Assembly (NCBI GenBank): GCA_032716605.1
Contig: CM064512.1
Span: forward strand, 27,519,273-27,583,272
Reading direction: 5' to 3'
DNA from: Paralithodes platypus
Taxonomy: Eukaryota > Arthropoda > Malacostraca > Decapoda > Lithodidae
Length of the DNA: 64,000 bases
Shown piece by piece: positions 54,034 through 64,000 of the stretch. The position numbers were made by a program, and so were the translations under genes. The notes beneath the pieces were generated by a model that was not told the DNA's origin, ran no database searches, and was given only the letters and a program-made list of their open reading frames with translations. How positions within the stretch are numbered: the stretch's first letter is position 1; every line of letters begins with the position of its first letter.

Positions 54034-56556
54034 ATTGACATGGAACCCTGGGTGGTTAAGCAAGTCAAATAGATCAACTAATAAGAGAGATGTTGCATTC
54101 TGCAACATTTGTAGCTCTGATATAACGTGTGGTAAATCTGAGATTAAAAGGCATGCTAATTCAGAAAGACACAAACAGCTTAGTAGGCAAGTTACCAAGA
54201 CAAAGTCGGTTGCTAGTTATGTGATGGCTAATGACCCAATTGAAAAATCTGCACGTAAAATAGAATTCAAGGTCTGTGCTTTTCTGTCAGAACATCATCT
54301 TCCAATTTCCTTATGTGAACCCCTCCTAGACTTGCTAAAAGTAATGTTTCCTAGTGAGATGGCTTTGAAGAAGGTAAGATTAGCGAAGCAGAGAGCCTCA
54401 AATATAATCAGACAAGTGTTTGGAAAGCATTTTAGTTCTGAATTGTTTCAAATTCTTCGTGGGAGGTTATTTTCTGTAGTTATTGACGAAACTACAGACA
54501 GGAGTACAACAAAACAATTGTGTTTTAGCGCAGTACTTCAAGGAAGGGAAACTTGAAAGTTCATTTGTAGATATGATAGAGGTTACAGATAGTTCAGCTC
54601 TAGGACTGTATAATGCACTGAAAGAGTGTTTTATATCAAAAGACATACCTCTTGACAATATTGTAGGATTTCGTTCTGATACTACTAATGTCATGATGGG
54701 ATCTAACCATTCAGTATCTACATTATTGAAGGATTCTCTGCCTCATGTCATTATTGTCAAATGTTCATGCCACATGATTCATCTTTGTGCATCAAATGCA
54801 TGCTTTAAACTCCCTAAATTTATTTAAGATTTGTGCCGTAGCATTTTTGCCCACTTTAGTCTTAGCTCCAAAAGGCAACATGCATACAAAGAATTTCAAG
54901 ATTTTGTTGATATTGAGCCTCACAAAATCCTTGCTCCAGGCCAAACCAGGTGGCTATCTCTCCAGGCATGTGTTAAGAGATTATTAGAGCAATGGGGTGC
55001 ATTAGAACTTTACTTTACAGAACTAGCATTTACTGATCCAACCCAGGTAAATGATATGATTGTAACTGCTCTAAAAGACAAATTTTCTAGACCTTACTTG
55101 GAATTCCTGGACTACAACTTGGGTAAGTTTAATAGTTACAACACACTTTTCCAGTCTGAGGCTCCAAATTTCTTCACATTAAAAACTGAAACATGTAAAC
55201 TCATTAGAAGCTTGTGTTCAGACTTCATGGATGTAAGTTTTGTTAAGAATGCAGACATTTCTCTTCTTACTCCTGCTCATCCCATGTTTTCTAGTACTTT
55301 CGTCCCAACTGAGAATATTTATCTAGGAGTGAGTGCATCAACATCAGTAAATAATATGAGAATATCAGGAGCAGCTACTAAAGAAGAACTTTCTCAGTTT
55401 CAAAAGTCATGTCAGTCTTTCCTGATAGAAGCTGTACTCCAAATCCAAAACAGATTTTCTTTGAATGACAAAATTCATGACATAGTAGCCTGCATTAACC
55501 CACGCTCTGCCTCTACCCTTAACCCTCCCTCCCTAGCATATTTATTTGATGAACTGCCCGTTACAAAAATTTGCGGACAAAAAGCTTGTGGATGAAGAGT
55601 GGAGATTACACTACTTGGATGAGGAACTATCTAAACAACTAAATTTCATGCAGTACTGGAAGATAGTGTTAAATAGGAAAAATGATGCAGGCCTACAATG
55701 TTACCCTAATTTATCAGTTGTTATATCCACTCTCCTTTCACTACCTTTTTCAAATGCTGCTGTGGAACATTTTTGCAGTCAATTAAACATAACAAAAACC
55801 TCATTACCCGGGAACTGCGGGAAGACCCTTAAGAGTTCCCCTGGCGGACTGCGGGAAGACTCTTAAGAGTCAGGGGGAAAAAAAATCAATTTAAAACACA
55901 CCGAAAAAAAAAAAATGTTTTGCCCCTGGGCCATGCAAAATATCACTCCTCTACCTCCCCTCCTTCCCCACTTTTCTCCCCTCCTTCAGTTATCACCTAT
56001 TTTCCCTGTTATTCCCTTATTCGGTGGTATATTTTCATGCTAACATTAGCGAGTTGCAAGCAGGGCATTGTCATCACTGTTAGCAAGCGAGTACAAGAGA
56101 GAGAGTCTCGATCGACAGTGTTTCTCCAGCCTTGGGGAAAATTGGCGGGAGAGGAGCTTGCCTCAGCCATACATTATGTAACTCCCGGTCTGTATCGCCG
56201 ATTTTGTCCATCCAAACGCTGTTTTCACTAGTTTTATTGTTGTAACAGGTTAATACCTTCATAATCAACCTATAATAGGCGCATATGGATAAGTATTAAT
56301 GCTATTTATGGTAAAATAAATATTTTAGTGAGGGAGATACCTCTGCACAGGCAGAGGTGTCTCATACCCCCCATGCGCACTTCAGAGGTTAAGAAGCTCT
56401 CTCAAAAATGAAACATTATGTAGTCTCCTGCATGGAATTTATTACATGAAACGGCTTAATGTTTCCTCTTACAACCTAGGTTTTGATGACAATATGCTAA
56501 AAGCAATGAATAATGTTAAGAGTGATGCCACATGTTCTGAGGCTGCAAATATGTAA
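54034..56556 (+). pseudogene. hAT transposase with BED finger
   Basis: The BED finger FCNIC...HANSERH is at about 54102-54172. Then come FLSEHHLPISLCEPLLDLLK, LFSVVIDETTDRS (first catalytic D in DETTD), VGFRSDTTNVMMG and PGQTRWLSLQACVKRLLEQW. The C-terminal dimerisation block is LPFSNAAVEHFCSQLN. After the T2 MITE it goes on to the stop at 56554-56556. Breaks: frameshift near 54525, TAA at 54826, frameshift near 55560, MITE at 55807. The ATG is not identified; the frame enters from the minisatellite. This is the ZBED/SCAND3-like hAT branch seen in many invertebrates. Confidence 0.85.
55804..56392 (+). mobile_element. TTAA-type MITE family T2, copy 2, in hAT
   Basis: 582 bp (55807-56388). The right border is TTAA (56389-56392), the left border TTA (55804-55806), one A lost. 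Removing it at TTAA rejoins TSL to RSSLKNETL in the hAT frame. Near-identical with 41605-42608 apart from the nested T3. Confidence 0.85.
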
Positions 56557-57168
56557 GTCCTCTGGAGGTGTTACAACATTGCATTTTTATTGTTTCAATC
56601 AGCAATCTTAATTTCTTATTCATGTCATTATTGAAAAAGCATTACGATTTTTATAAGTAAAACAAGGAGCTTGATGGATATTTAGAAAACATTTGCATCT
56701 TTCAAACAAGTGCTATGTGAATGTAAATGTAAAACTGTATTGGGTATACATTTTTACTGTCTATATCTACATTATATTTTGTGTTTTTCATAAGAAAAAC
56801 AACTCTTTATTCTTTAGTTCATGCAATGTAATTGCTTTTACATTTTACTTGTCTTGTTTATAGGACTGCATTTCATATGTGAGCCCATTACAGTATGTAT
56901 ATGAAATAGAAAAGCATAGGAAGTATAAATTTTTAGAGTATGTTGCTACAACTGCATATTTCTTAATAATATACCCATTAATTTAGGATGCATTTGTTTT
57001 TTTCCTGTGTGTGTGGGGGGGGGGGGGAATATATAAACTTATGTATGATAGAGTGCATTAATCAACAATTAATGGGCAACTTCGACAATCTAGGGTAAAT
57101 ATCTACGAAAATCTAGGGTAAGATTTCATCAACTCATGGAAGCACTGGTGAGTGTAACCCTGCCCAGC
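56557..57168. other. Non-coding, G run
   Basis: hAT 3' flank with a (GT)n/G run at about 57006-57028. No TIR for the hAT could be paired. Confidence 0.4.
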
Positions 57169-57654
57169 GTTTCCACAATCAAGGAAATTTCCTCATTTTA
57201 AGGAAATTATGAACGCACAAGGAAAGTTTCAAGGAAATAGAGATTTTGAGGAAATCCACAGATTTTAAGGAAATTCTAAAGAAATTGTCATTTCAAAGTT
57301 AAGAGAGAGAGAGAAGTGAGGGCAATCGGTACTAAATAGGACAAGAATTGCTCACAAGGTGATACAAGCATAAAACTTTCCACAATAGTTCACAAAGACC
57401 TATTTTACAATTTCAGGGCAGGAGCCACCGATATTTCAGTGTTGCATAGCAACGGTTGCTAGGCAAATCATTTTCCTTAGCAACCGGCAGCAACAATGCA
57501 GTTTCTGGAAAACTGAGGTGCTATGGTTTTTTCTCAACTCCTTGTTCTAAAAAACATGTAGCATTGCATTTGGAGATCATAATTATACAAGAATTATGTG
57601 GCATAACATCCAATTTAGGGCAAGTCAGGCTATAAAAATGCCACTCCTAAAGCT

Positions 57655-60519
57655 TCAGACACTGTTGTCACAGTCACTTTTGCATTTGCAGTAGGCTGTG
57701 CATTTTAGATGCGCATCAACACATTTGCAGTCTGTGCATCCTCCTCCGCAAGAACACTTCAGTAGTTCTGGGCAGGTTGCACTGGCTTCGGGCAAGTTAG
57801 ACCACAGAGGCCTCCACTTTTCTGGGCAAGTCCATCCCCACTCACTTGGAGAGGGCAACTGTCGTTCTGGCACCGTGGTGCAGCCCCAGTGGTGCCCACC
57901 TTGTAGTACTGCCCTCTTCATGTGTTGCTGTAGAGCAGCCTTGGTTGGAGGTAGACATGATATCTGACGTCCTTTGTGGATGAACAGATTCTTTCTGACT
58001 TAATTGATGGAACGAGAAGTTGCTGTCCTGTCATAGAGTCGAATGGTGAAGTACTCCAGAGAAGCCTCAGTCGCTTCACCAATTTGTTCAGGTGCATTGT
58101 GCAGCTCATAGAATGTCGCAGTAAATTCATCATGTGCCTCCCACACTTTCCATGCAGTCTTCTTTCCCACCTGGACCAGATGGGACACGGTATCACAACC
58201 TGTATAAGCATGGAACACAGGCAGTGCCAAGGATCTTTCTGTGCCAAGTGAAGCACATATTTCATGAGCTGGGATGTACCTAAAGTCCTTTCCACAACCA
58301 AAGGCAATCCAGAGTTCTATCTGCTGTCTCTGAGCCAGCTGCTGTACGATTGCCACTGCCAATACTACCACGTCAGTGTTCACAGTTCGAACAAGGATCT
58401 TGTGGAAGCCCTGCATAACAGCATCACTGACATGCACCATGATCCTCGAGTCTGCCTCCTCATGGTTGCAGGGAGCAATGTTGCTGGTGTCTCGTGTAGG
58501 TAAGCATAGCACATTGGCACCATCAGTAACAATGAGAGTCTGGTCTCCTGATGCATTTTCCAGCAGTTCCTTGTTCAGGAATGTAAACAGGTCTGTCTTG
58601 TTGTTGGCCAAGCGAAGGAACTGCTGCCAGTTCTTTGGTGTTGGGCTAGACGCCCCAACTCGTCTGCGCTGAATAGGACCAGTGACACGTTGTTCTCTTG
58701 TCTGTGACTTGAGGCTGTTATCGAAGTACTGGTCCCAGACAACATCCACTCTCAGAGCCTGACTTTGAGCATTGTTTATGTATGGAAGAAAGACCTTGGC
58801 AGCATAGTCTCCAAATGTCTTGCAGCTCTCAGGTCTAAGAAAGTGAACAAGTGCCGCACCATCCATGATTCGCACTTCAGTCTCTGGTGTCACATCATTT
58901 GATAACCCTACTTTCTTTTCTAGACATTCTATGAGATCAGACTTCTTCCCTGGACGTAGCTGCCCATAGGCAGACAGAGATGGAGGAAATGGGAGGTTTT
59001 CATGATTGAAGAAATTGTTCAAGTCACCTTTCCTTGTCTGACATGCAACATACAGACTTGCAAACAGCGAAGATTCACTTTTGAGGAGACTGACTTTGTC
59101 CCCTGATTTGTTTGATCGTTTGCCTTGGACATTGAACAGTACTACCTTGTTCCTGGTAATTGTTGCTGTGATTGGCTTAGTATTTGTTCTGAGCCGCTCT
59201 TCCACAAATGTTGCATACTGCTCCTGACCCTTTGATGCGAGAGTGGTTAGACACTCGACTGACTGCTCATCCATGATGTCCTTTGTATGGAGTCTGAGAA
59301 GGTCCTGCCCTTCCTCCTCAAATGGGCTCCCCATGTCCTCCATTACACTAACTAATCCCTGCGTCTCTTGATGCTGTTGTACACCAACAGCTGAGCAATG
59401 GATAGTATTGGTTGGCTGATAGTTGTGTTGGATGTTTGATCTGTGATGTTTGAACCATTGATAAGCATGCTGACCAGTGACAAAAGGGACCGTGGAACAG
59501 ACTCCACTTGGCTGTTATGGCCAAACGATCCAGAGAATGTTATTTTGTGTGTGTCGGATCATTTCAGCAATTTGGGTCATCATGACACTCTGCTCGTCTC
59601 GATCAGTCTGGTATCCTTCTCGGAGAATAGAGCCAACATCTTCTTCACAAGCCATGAACACATCTCGTCCTTCTTTGTAAGCTTTCATCCTTGGGAGATG
59701 CATGAGAATGCGGTCTTTCAGATACTTACAGTTTACTCGTGCAGTAACATCCACTCCAAGTTGATTTAGCCTGTCAGTGTAGAGCTTCACAAGATCTGCA
59801 AGTCTGAACACCTTCACATCCTCATCTTGCCTCTTCTCCTCAATGTAGGAAATTAGCAGAGCCAAAGCAATTCCTTTACATGTCTAGTCATCTGAGGCAT
59901 CCTGATCCTGTGATACCTTTGCACGTGCTCTATTGTACAGGTTTGTAAGGCAGTTTGCATGATACTTTGCCTCCTGGGCAATAAGGTCTCCTGCACTTAA
60001 TTTTGCAAGAAGATTTTCATCTTGTAGATCATGTGCGCATTTCCTCACACGAAAATCTAGTTGAATTGTACAGACTTCGCGGAAGTTCTCCTTTGTTTGC
60101 TGCTGGGAACAAAACAAGCATTTGGGACAATTGCTGCCAACTGTTCCACTTGAGGCAGTATCACCACCACTGCTAGTGCTACGTGTGAAAATTCGTTTTG
60201 AAGCAGTCCCATCTTCCTTAGACTTGTGCTTTCGTTTTGCGCGTTCCAGTTTGGTATGTGAAAACTTCTGATAACAAGATTTGTGCCACTTTGCATTCTG
60301 TTCTTTCAATGTTAATTGAATACCATTCCCATGGTCAAGTCGTGCCAGATTGATTTTGATTGGCATTGAGTCAAGGTTACTAAACTGTGTGATGTTGTCT
60401 ACTATGGTTTCATAGCCTCTGTCAGTTGGTGATATGAGAGACTCTTTGGTGTCCAGTTGACAAAAAACACAGATAGTCCAATCAGTTGCTTGAACAGATG
60501 AAGATGAGGCACTGGCCAT
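57655..60519 (-). pseudogene. HEEAD-motif protein with Cys-rich CXC tail
   Basis: From ATG 60519 (MASASSSSVQATDW): zinc-binding-like N-terminus CVFCQ...WHKSCYQKF...CLFCSQQ, then YIEEKRQDEDVKVFRLADLV, a helical middle (DIMDEQSVECLTTLASKG), RIMDGAALVHFL and VDVVWDQYF. The core has PCNHEEADSRIMVHVSDA, VRTVNTDVVVLAV, LWIAFGCGKDFRYIPAHEI and FHAYTGCDTVS. Acidic residues in HEEADSR, TDVVV and GCDT suggest a PIN/FEN1-like metal nuclease fold (inference). The tail CSCGGGCTDCKC...CKCKSDC resembles tesmin/TSO1 CXC. Breaks: TAG near 59886, frameshift near 59527, apparent deletion at 59345-59380, TAA near 57997. Otherwise collinear, about 900 codons. Confidence 0.75.
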
Positions 60520-60905
60520 TTCTGTGAATATTCAGTACGTCTTGACTATCACTGTGCGCAGATCAAATATATCAAACTTGCTGAAACTGGAAAGAAAATA
60601 TGATTAAGGCCGAGGGTTTATCCTTTTACCACCTTTATCAAATACATCTGTTGCACACATTCCTTTATGGGATACAACTAGGTTCAGTTTCCCTACACCT
60701 AGCCCGATCGTTCATCCAGTGCCATTTAAGTCCCGTGCGATCTGTACACCTTCCGGGTAATTCTCAAGCCCCGTTACCCTTGGCTCGACTCTCCCGCGCT
60801 GGCACATCCTGTCAATTCAGGCGTGGCTATCTAACTACATCTACCAACTACAAACTACAGTTTAGTAGCTAGTGGATTTGGGGCTGTTAGATAGCATTTG
60901 GGACA

Positions 60906-60955
60906 CTGATCTAGATATACTAGTACTTATTAAAGTACTAGTATATCTAGATCAG
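60906..60955. other. Perfect hairpin, 23-bp stem, 4-nt loop
   Basis: CTGATCTAGATATACTAGTA plus CTT, loop ATTA, and the exact complement. It lies between the right TIR and the start of the minus-strand gene. Could act in transposition or regulation, or be a recent inverted duplication. Confidence 0.9.
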
Positions 60956-61399
60956 CTGGCACTGAACCCCATGCTGAGTTACACAGCAGTGATGTCACCA
61001 GTGTGCCCTGGTTGTGTGCTGACATTCACTCTATTATATAGATATATATGCTTTTATACATCTTTTGAACCATTTTAGGAGTGAATATAGGAAAATAAAT
61101 AAAAGTACAAAGTCATAACACTTCATAGTAGTTCAGAAACTGCATCGTTGCTGCCGGTTGCTAAGGAAAATGCTTTGCCTAGCAACCGTTGCTATGCAAT
61201 ACAGAAATCTCGGTGGCTCCTGCTCTGAAATTGTAAAGTAGGTCCTTGTGAACATTTCCGGGAAGTTTCATGCTTGTATCACCTTGTGAGCAATTCTTGC
61301 ACCAATTTCCTTGACTGGTCCCTACAGTATCGGTACGAGTACCGTTCAAAACAACAGCTTATTGGGGAGAGTGTGTCTGAATGAACACGATCAGTTCCT

Positions 61400-62130
61400 G
61401 TCCAAATGATGAATTACATTTCCTGCCTTACATGACTTATGTTGGAATAGCAGCATCCAGTACAATACAGAGCATTGCTAGTGATATAGGGCATGATCAT
61501 GATGATATAAAGTGTTCTATAACCATTGCATATCTTTTCTAATTGAGTGTATACGCCAGATACGGTCCAGATTTGATAGTATTGGCCATTTTGACATGTT
61601 TATCCCCTGAAGTAGCTAAAAATCGGAGCCTTCCCACGTTGGCACCTGTTTTTAAGAGGCTACCATATATGAAAGATGTTCTTGATGTTCAACAGGCTGA
61701 TCTAGAATGGAGACGAGTATCATTATGTTCTTTTGTCTCGCAGAGTATGGATGTGGGGACATTATGGTAGTCCATTTTTAATGCTAAAAATGCAGTAGGT
61801 TGTCCCCTATATCCTCAATTATCTAAGATTGTATCAATCATGTTTTCATTTCCCTATTCCAATGCAGCAGTAGAAAGGATTTTTAGCCAGCTGAAGCTCA
61901 TTAAAAACGAACACCGGGCTTCCCTCAAAGACGAGAGTTTATTGGCCCTTATGTCCACAAAGCTTACTTTCCAGAGGAAAGGATGGAATCAAGCTGCAGC
62001 TTTAGATCCTCCAAACTCAATTATCAGACTTCATGCTAGAATGACAGCCAATGCAGATGATACTCAAGTAACTAGATTAATACAGGAGTTTCTAAGGGAT
62101 ATGGCACAGGGAAGAGAACAACCAAGCTAA
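61400..62130 (+). pseudogene. hAT transposase C-terminal part
   Basis: YARYGPDLIVLAILTCLSPEVA, LAPVFKRLPYMKDV, QADLEWRRVSL, then after a TAG at 61768 IFNAKNAVGCPLYPQL and the dimerisation block FSFPYSNAAVERIFSQLKLI with KNEHRASLKDESLLALMSTK. Stop at 62128. Distinct from the hAT at 54 kb (about half identity in the block). N-terminal parts are absent, apparently separated by the inner transposon. Confidence 0.8.
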
Positions 62131-62724
62131 AGTCATTCATGAGTTTATTTGTTATTACCGGTATGTTATATGTATATACTGTATAGTAATAATTGTATTT
62201 TCCAACAATATTACATGGTAATAATTTTATTTTCCAATAACCTTACATAGTAATATTATATTTTCCATCAAATCTTCCCATGCCATTGGTATAATCTGTC
62301 AAAAGAAAATGTTCAATGGGAACAGTACCTTAATGTATTATCTATATAATGTTAACCAATATTATGCTAATCTAGCTTACAGTATTTCCCTGTATTTTAC
62401 TTTTTACTTCACCAATTAGCTTACTGTCTTTAATAAAACAATTATAAACATAGTTTCCTTTCATTTCCACTAAATTATAACATAAAACACCTGCTAAAAT
62501 TGGAAAAATGTAGAAGGAAATTTCCAAGGAAATTGAATTTAATGTTTAAGGAAATCTAAGGAAATATGGCAACTCCGGCAAGGATATCGGTATTTGAGGA
62601 GTGGAAGCACTGACCCTGCCTGTGAGCTCAGTTACCCCGTGACCGTCGAGAGTGAAAGTGCGTTGTTCGTTCCTGCAGCCATTCACTTGTGTTTCTCTCG
62701 CTATTTCGCCCTTATTTTGTGATA
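62131..62724. other. hAT 3' flank and upstream of Mutator-like gene
   Basis: AT-rich, then AAGGAAAT words to 62570. 62610-62724 may be the leader of the next gene. No TIR found for it. Confidence 0.4.
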
Positions 62725-64000
62725 ATGCCGCGGAAAAGTAAAGATGCAAGAAGGAGAGGTAGTATAATGGCAAAAAGAATGAAAGACTATCACGAAAATA
62801 AGGGAAAAACTTTTGATAACATTGACAATAGGCATAATCAGCCAGTGGCCGCCATTCCCTCTACTTCCTCCCTTCAAGCTCCTCCCTCTACCTCCTCCCT
62901 TCAAGCTCCTCCCCTCAACCTATTCCTTCTACCTCCTCCCCTCAACCTACTCCCTCTACCTCCTCCCATCAACCTGTTGCGTCACCACCACTGAGTCCCG
63001 TTGCACTTAGAAAAAACCTCGTAGAAAAGAAAATAACTAAGCCTTCTTTACAAAGTGAAAGGAGTTATATACTGTGTGATAGTTCAATGCAGGCTATAGC
63101 TAATCTAATAAAATGCAGTGTTTGTACGAGCTCTCGTGTTTTTAGTGCGAAATCAAGGTTGATTGATGCTACTCCCATCCTAGAATGTGATATATGTGGC
63201 CATCAGATGTATGTGGAGGTAGATAGAAATGTGAAAACTGATGGATTCAGGAAAACATTGGGCCAAGACACTCTAGGTTTTTATTCCTGTATGCAATTTG
63301 ATCTAGGATTACGTGGTGTGCAGAGTATAGCAGCATCCTTGAAGCTGCCTACTATGGGTACATCTGCATACTCACGATACAAGAGAAGGATAGAACACAT
63401 TGCGAAATTAAAATATATGAACATGAATGCAACAGTTGTGGAATCAGTGTTTGAACACTATAAGGAACAGTTGGATACAGTTCCAGACAGTAATGTTTTT
63501 TTGTGTGTGGAGGTCATTTTTGATGGGACTTGGATGACGAGGGGCCACTCATCTTTGATTGGTGTTGGAGCTGTCATTGAAGCCCATACAGGATTTGTGA
63601 TTGATGGTCATGCCTACTCCAAGTATTGCCAGGCATGCACCTTCTGGAATAAGAAAGTGAAGGATGATCCAAAGCTGACTGGAAAATATAATAAATGGAA
63701 AGCTGACATTGATTGTAAGAAAAATTTCGAAGAATCTGCAGGGAAGATGGAATCAAGTATTGCTGTTTTATTGTGGTCACAATGAGGTACACAGTGTTTG
63801 TGGGAGATGAGGACTCCTCCGCTTACAAGGCAGTTTGTAGTCTAAATAATAATGAGGGCCCGTATGGACTAAACTGCCCTGTAGTAAAAGAAGAGTGCAT
63901 CAACCATGTTTCAAAAAGACTTGGAACGAGATTGAGGACCCTAAAGAAGAAACTAAGTGAGCCAGTGCAAACAAAATCAAGAAAACTGATGATAAGCAAA
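62725..64000 (+). pseudogene. Mutator-like transposase, 5' part
   Basis: ATG 62725 (MPRKSKDARRRGS, basic) starts the frame; upstream there is no better ATG context. Tandem S/P/T-rich words (62860-62975, period about 27-30 bp) carry a frameshift near 62912. Then NLIKCSVC and CDICGHQMY form a Cys-pair zinc ribbon. LPTMGTSAYSRYKRRIEH precedes the catalytic core VEVIFDGTWMTRGHSSLIGVG...TGFVIDGHAYSKYCQAC and, in another frame after 63770, RYTVFVGDEDSSAYKAV and CINHVSKRLGTRLRTL. D in FDGTW and D in GDEDS are likely DDE residues. These are the hallmarks of the animal Mutator-like transposase domain. Cut by the window end. Confidence 0.8.

Larger units (their letters stand above)
57342..61299 (-). 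mobile_element. Long-TIR DNA transposon with HEEAD/CXC gene
   Basis: 3958 bp. About 186 bp at each end are inverted copies (57342-57527 and 61114-61299), starting CAAGAATTGCTCACAAGG on both. The TIRs hold GTTGCATAGCAAC and GGTTGCTAGGCAA. One gene runs on the minus strand, 60519-57655. A 23-bp hairpin at 60906 lies in its upstream region. I found no clear target duplication. The gene type is known in many invertebrate genomes as repeated uncharacterised proteins, but I cannot assign the superfamily. Confidence 0.7.
57169..62578 (+). mobile_element. Second hAT copy, split by a TIR transposon
   Basis: The left end (57169-57341, many AAGGAAAT words) and the right end (62495-62578, same words) bracket a large inner element. 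Terminal sequences CCAGCGTTTCCA and (other strand) CCGGAGTTGCCA are loosely inverted. GGAAGCACTG stands outside both ends (57138-57147 and 62603-62612) but not directly next to them. Limits are therefore uncertain. Confidence 0.4.

Noticed and set aside
57918..58307. Minus-strand 129-codon frame in the HEEAD region
   Set aside because: It overlaps the real frame in another phase and has no recognisable motif.

Overview
This 64 kb window looks like repeat-dense DNA from an arthropod nucleus, most likely a decapod crustacean. The reasons are the transposon families present (Gypsy, BEL/Pao, RTE/BovB, Jockey and L2-like LINEs, hAT, Mutator-like, TTAA-type MITEs), a short (CCTAA)4 tract matching the arthropod telomere unit, and AGGCCTA-rich filler. 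I see no rRNA or CRISPR and no host gene I can defend. Almost all coding sequence is transposon-derived and carries stops, frameshifts or nested insertions. There is no marker that names a species.

Layout. 1-349 (-): start of a BED-finger/hAT-type gene running off the window. 971-1815 (+): Jockey-like LINE tail split by a poly(A) retroelement. 2.1-6.6 kb: fragments of an RTE-like LINE (family A) and a BovB-like LINE. 6.8-8.6 kb: two inverted copies of a TTAA-flanked MITE around a LINE RNase H tail. 8.6-10.9 kb: a cluster of a second MITE family. 11300-22395 (+): Gypsy element G1 with LTRs and target duplication AAAG; its 5' LTR contains a nested solo LTR. 23.3-28.2 kb: a TTAA MITE, a 1.05 kb TIR element and two ACCAGTGT-box repeat blocks. 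28464-31528 (+): RTE-like LINE B. 31534-39919 (-): Gypsy element G2 (target duplication GGTA). 41.1-42.6 kb: nested MITEs. 42.6-50.6 kb (+): Gypsy G3, interrupted by a LINE A copy and a solo LTR. 50.6-53.2 kb (-): BEL/Pao gag and a neighbouring SGNH-hydrolase ORF. 53.65-56.6 kb (+): a 15-bp minisatellite reading into a hAT transposase, itself split by a TTAA MITE. 57342-61299: a TIR transposon with a minus-strand HEEAD/CXC gene nested inside a second hAT. 62725-64000 (+): Mutator-like transposase, cut by the window end.

The main discovery is that G1, G2 and G3 are Ty3/Gypsy elements whose integrase lies before the reverse transcriptase (gag-PR-INT-RT-RH), as in Copia and the Gmr1 group. Their Gag carries a SCAN-like region and, in G3, a SAP-like N-terminus. 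Their capsid-to-RNase H layout and shared primer-binding site (TGGCGACCTT) make one lineage.

Several insertions can be dated relative to each other, because removing an insertion plus one target copy gives back a continuous reading frame in the host element (LINE A and the solo LTR in G3, the L2-like LINE in G1, the TTAA MITE in hAT, LINE B plus G2 in an unknown ORF).
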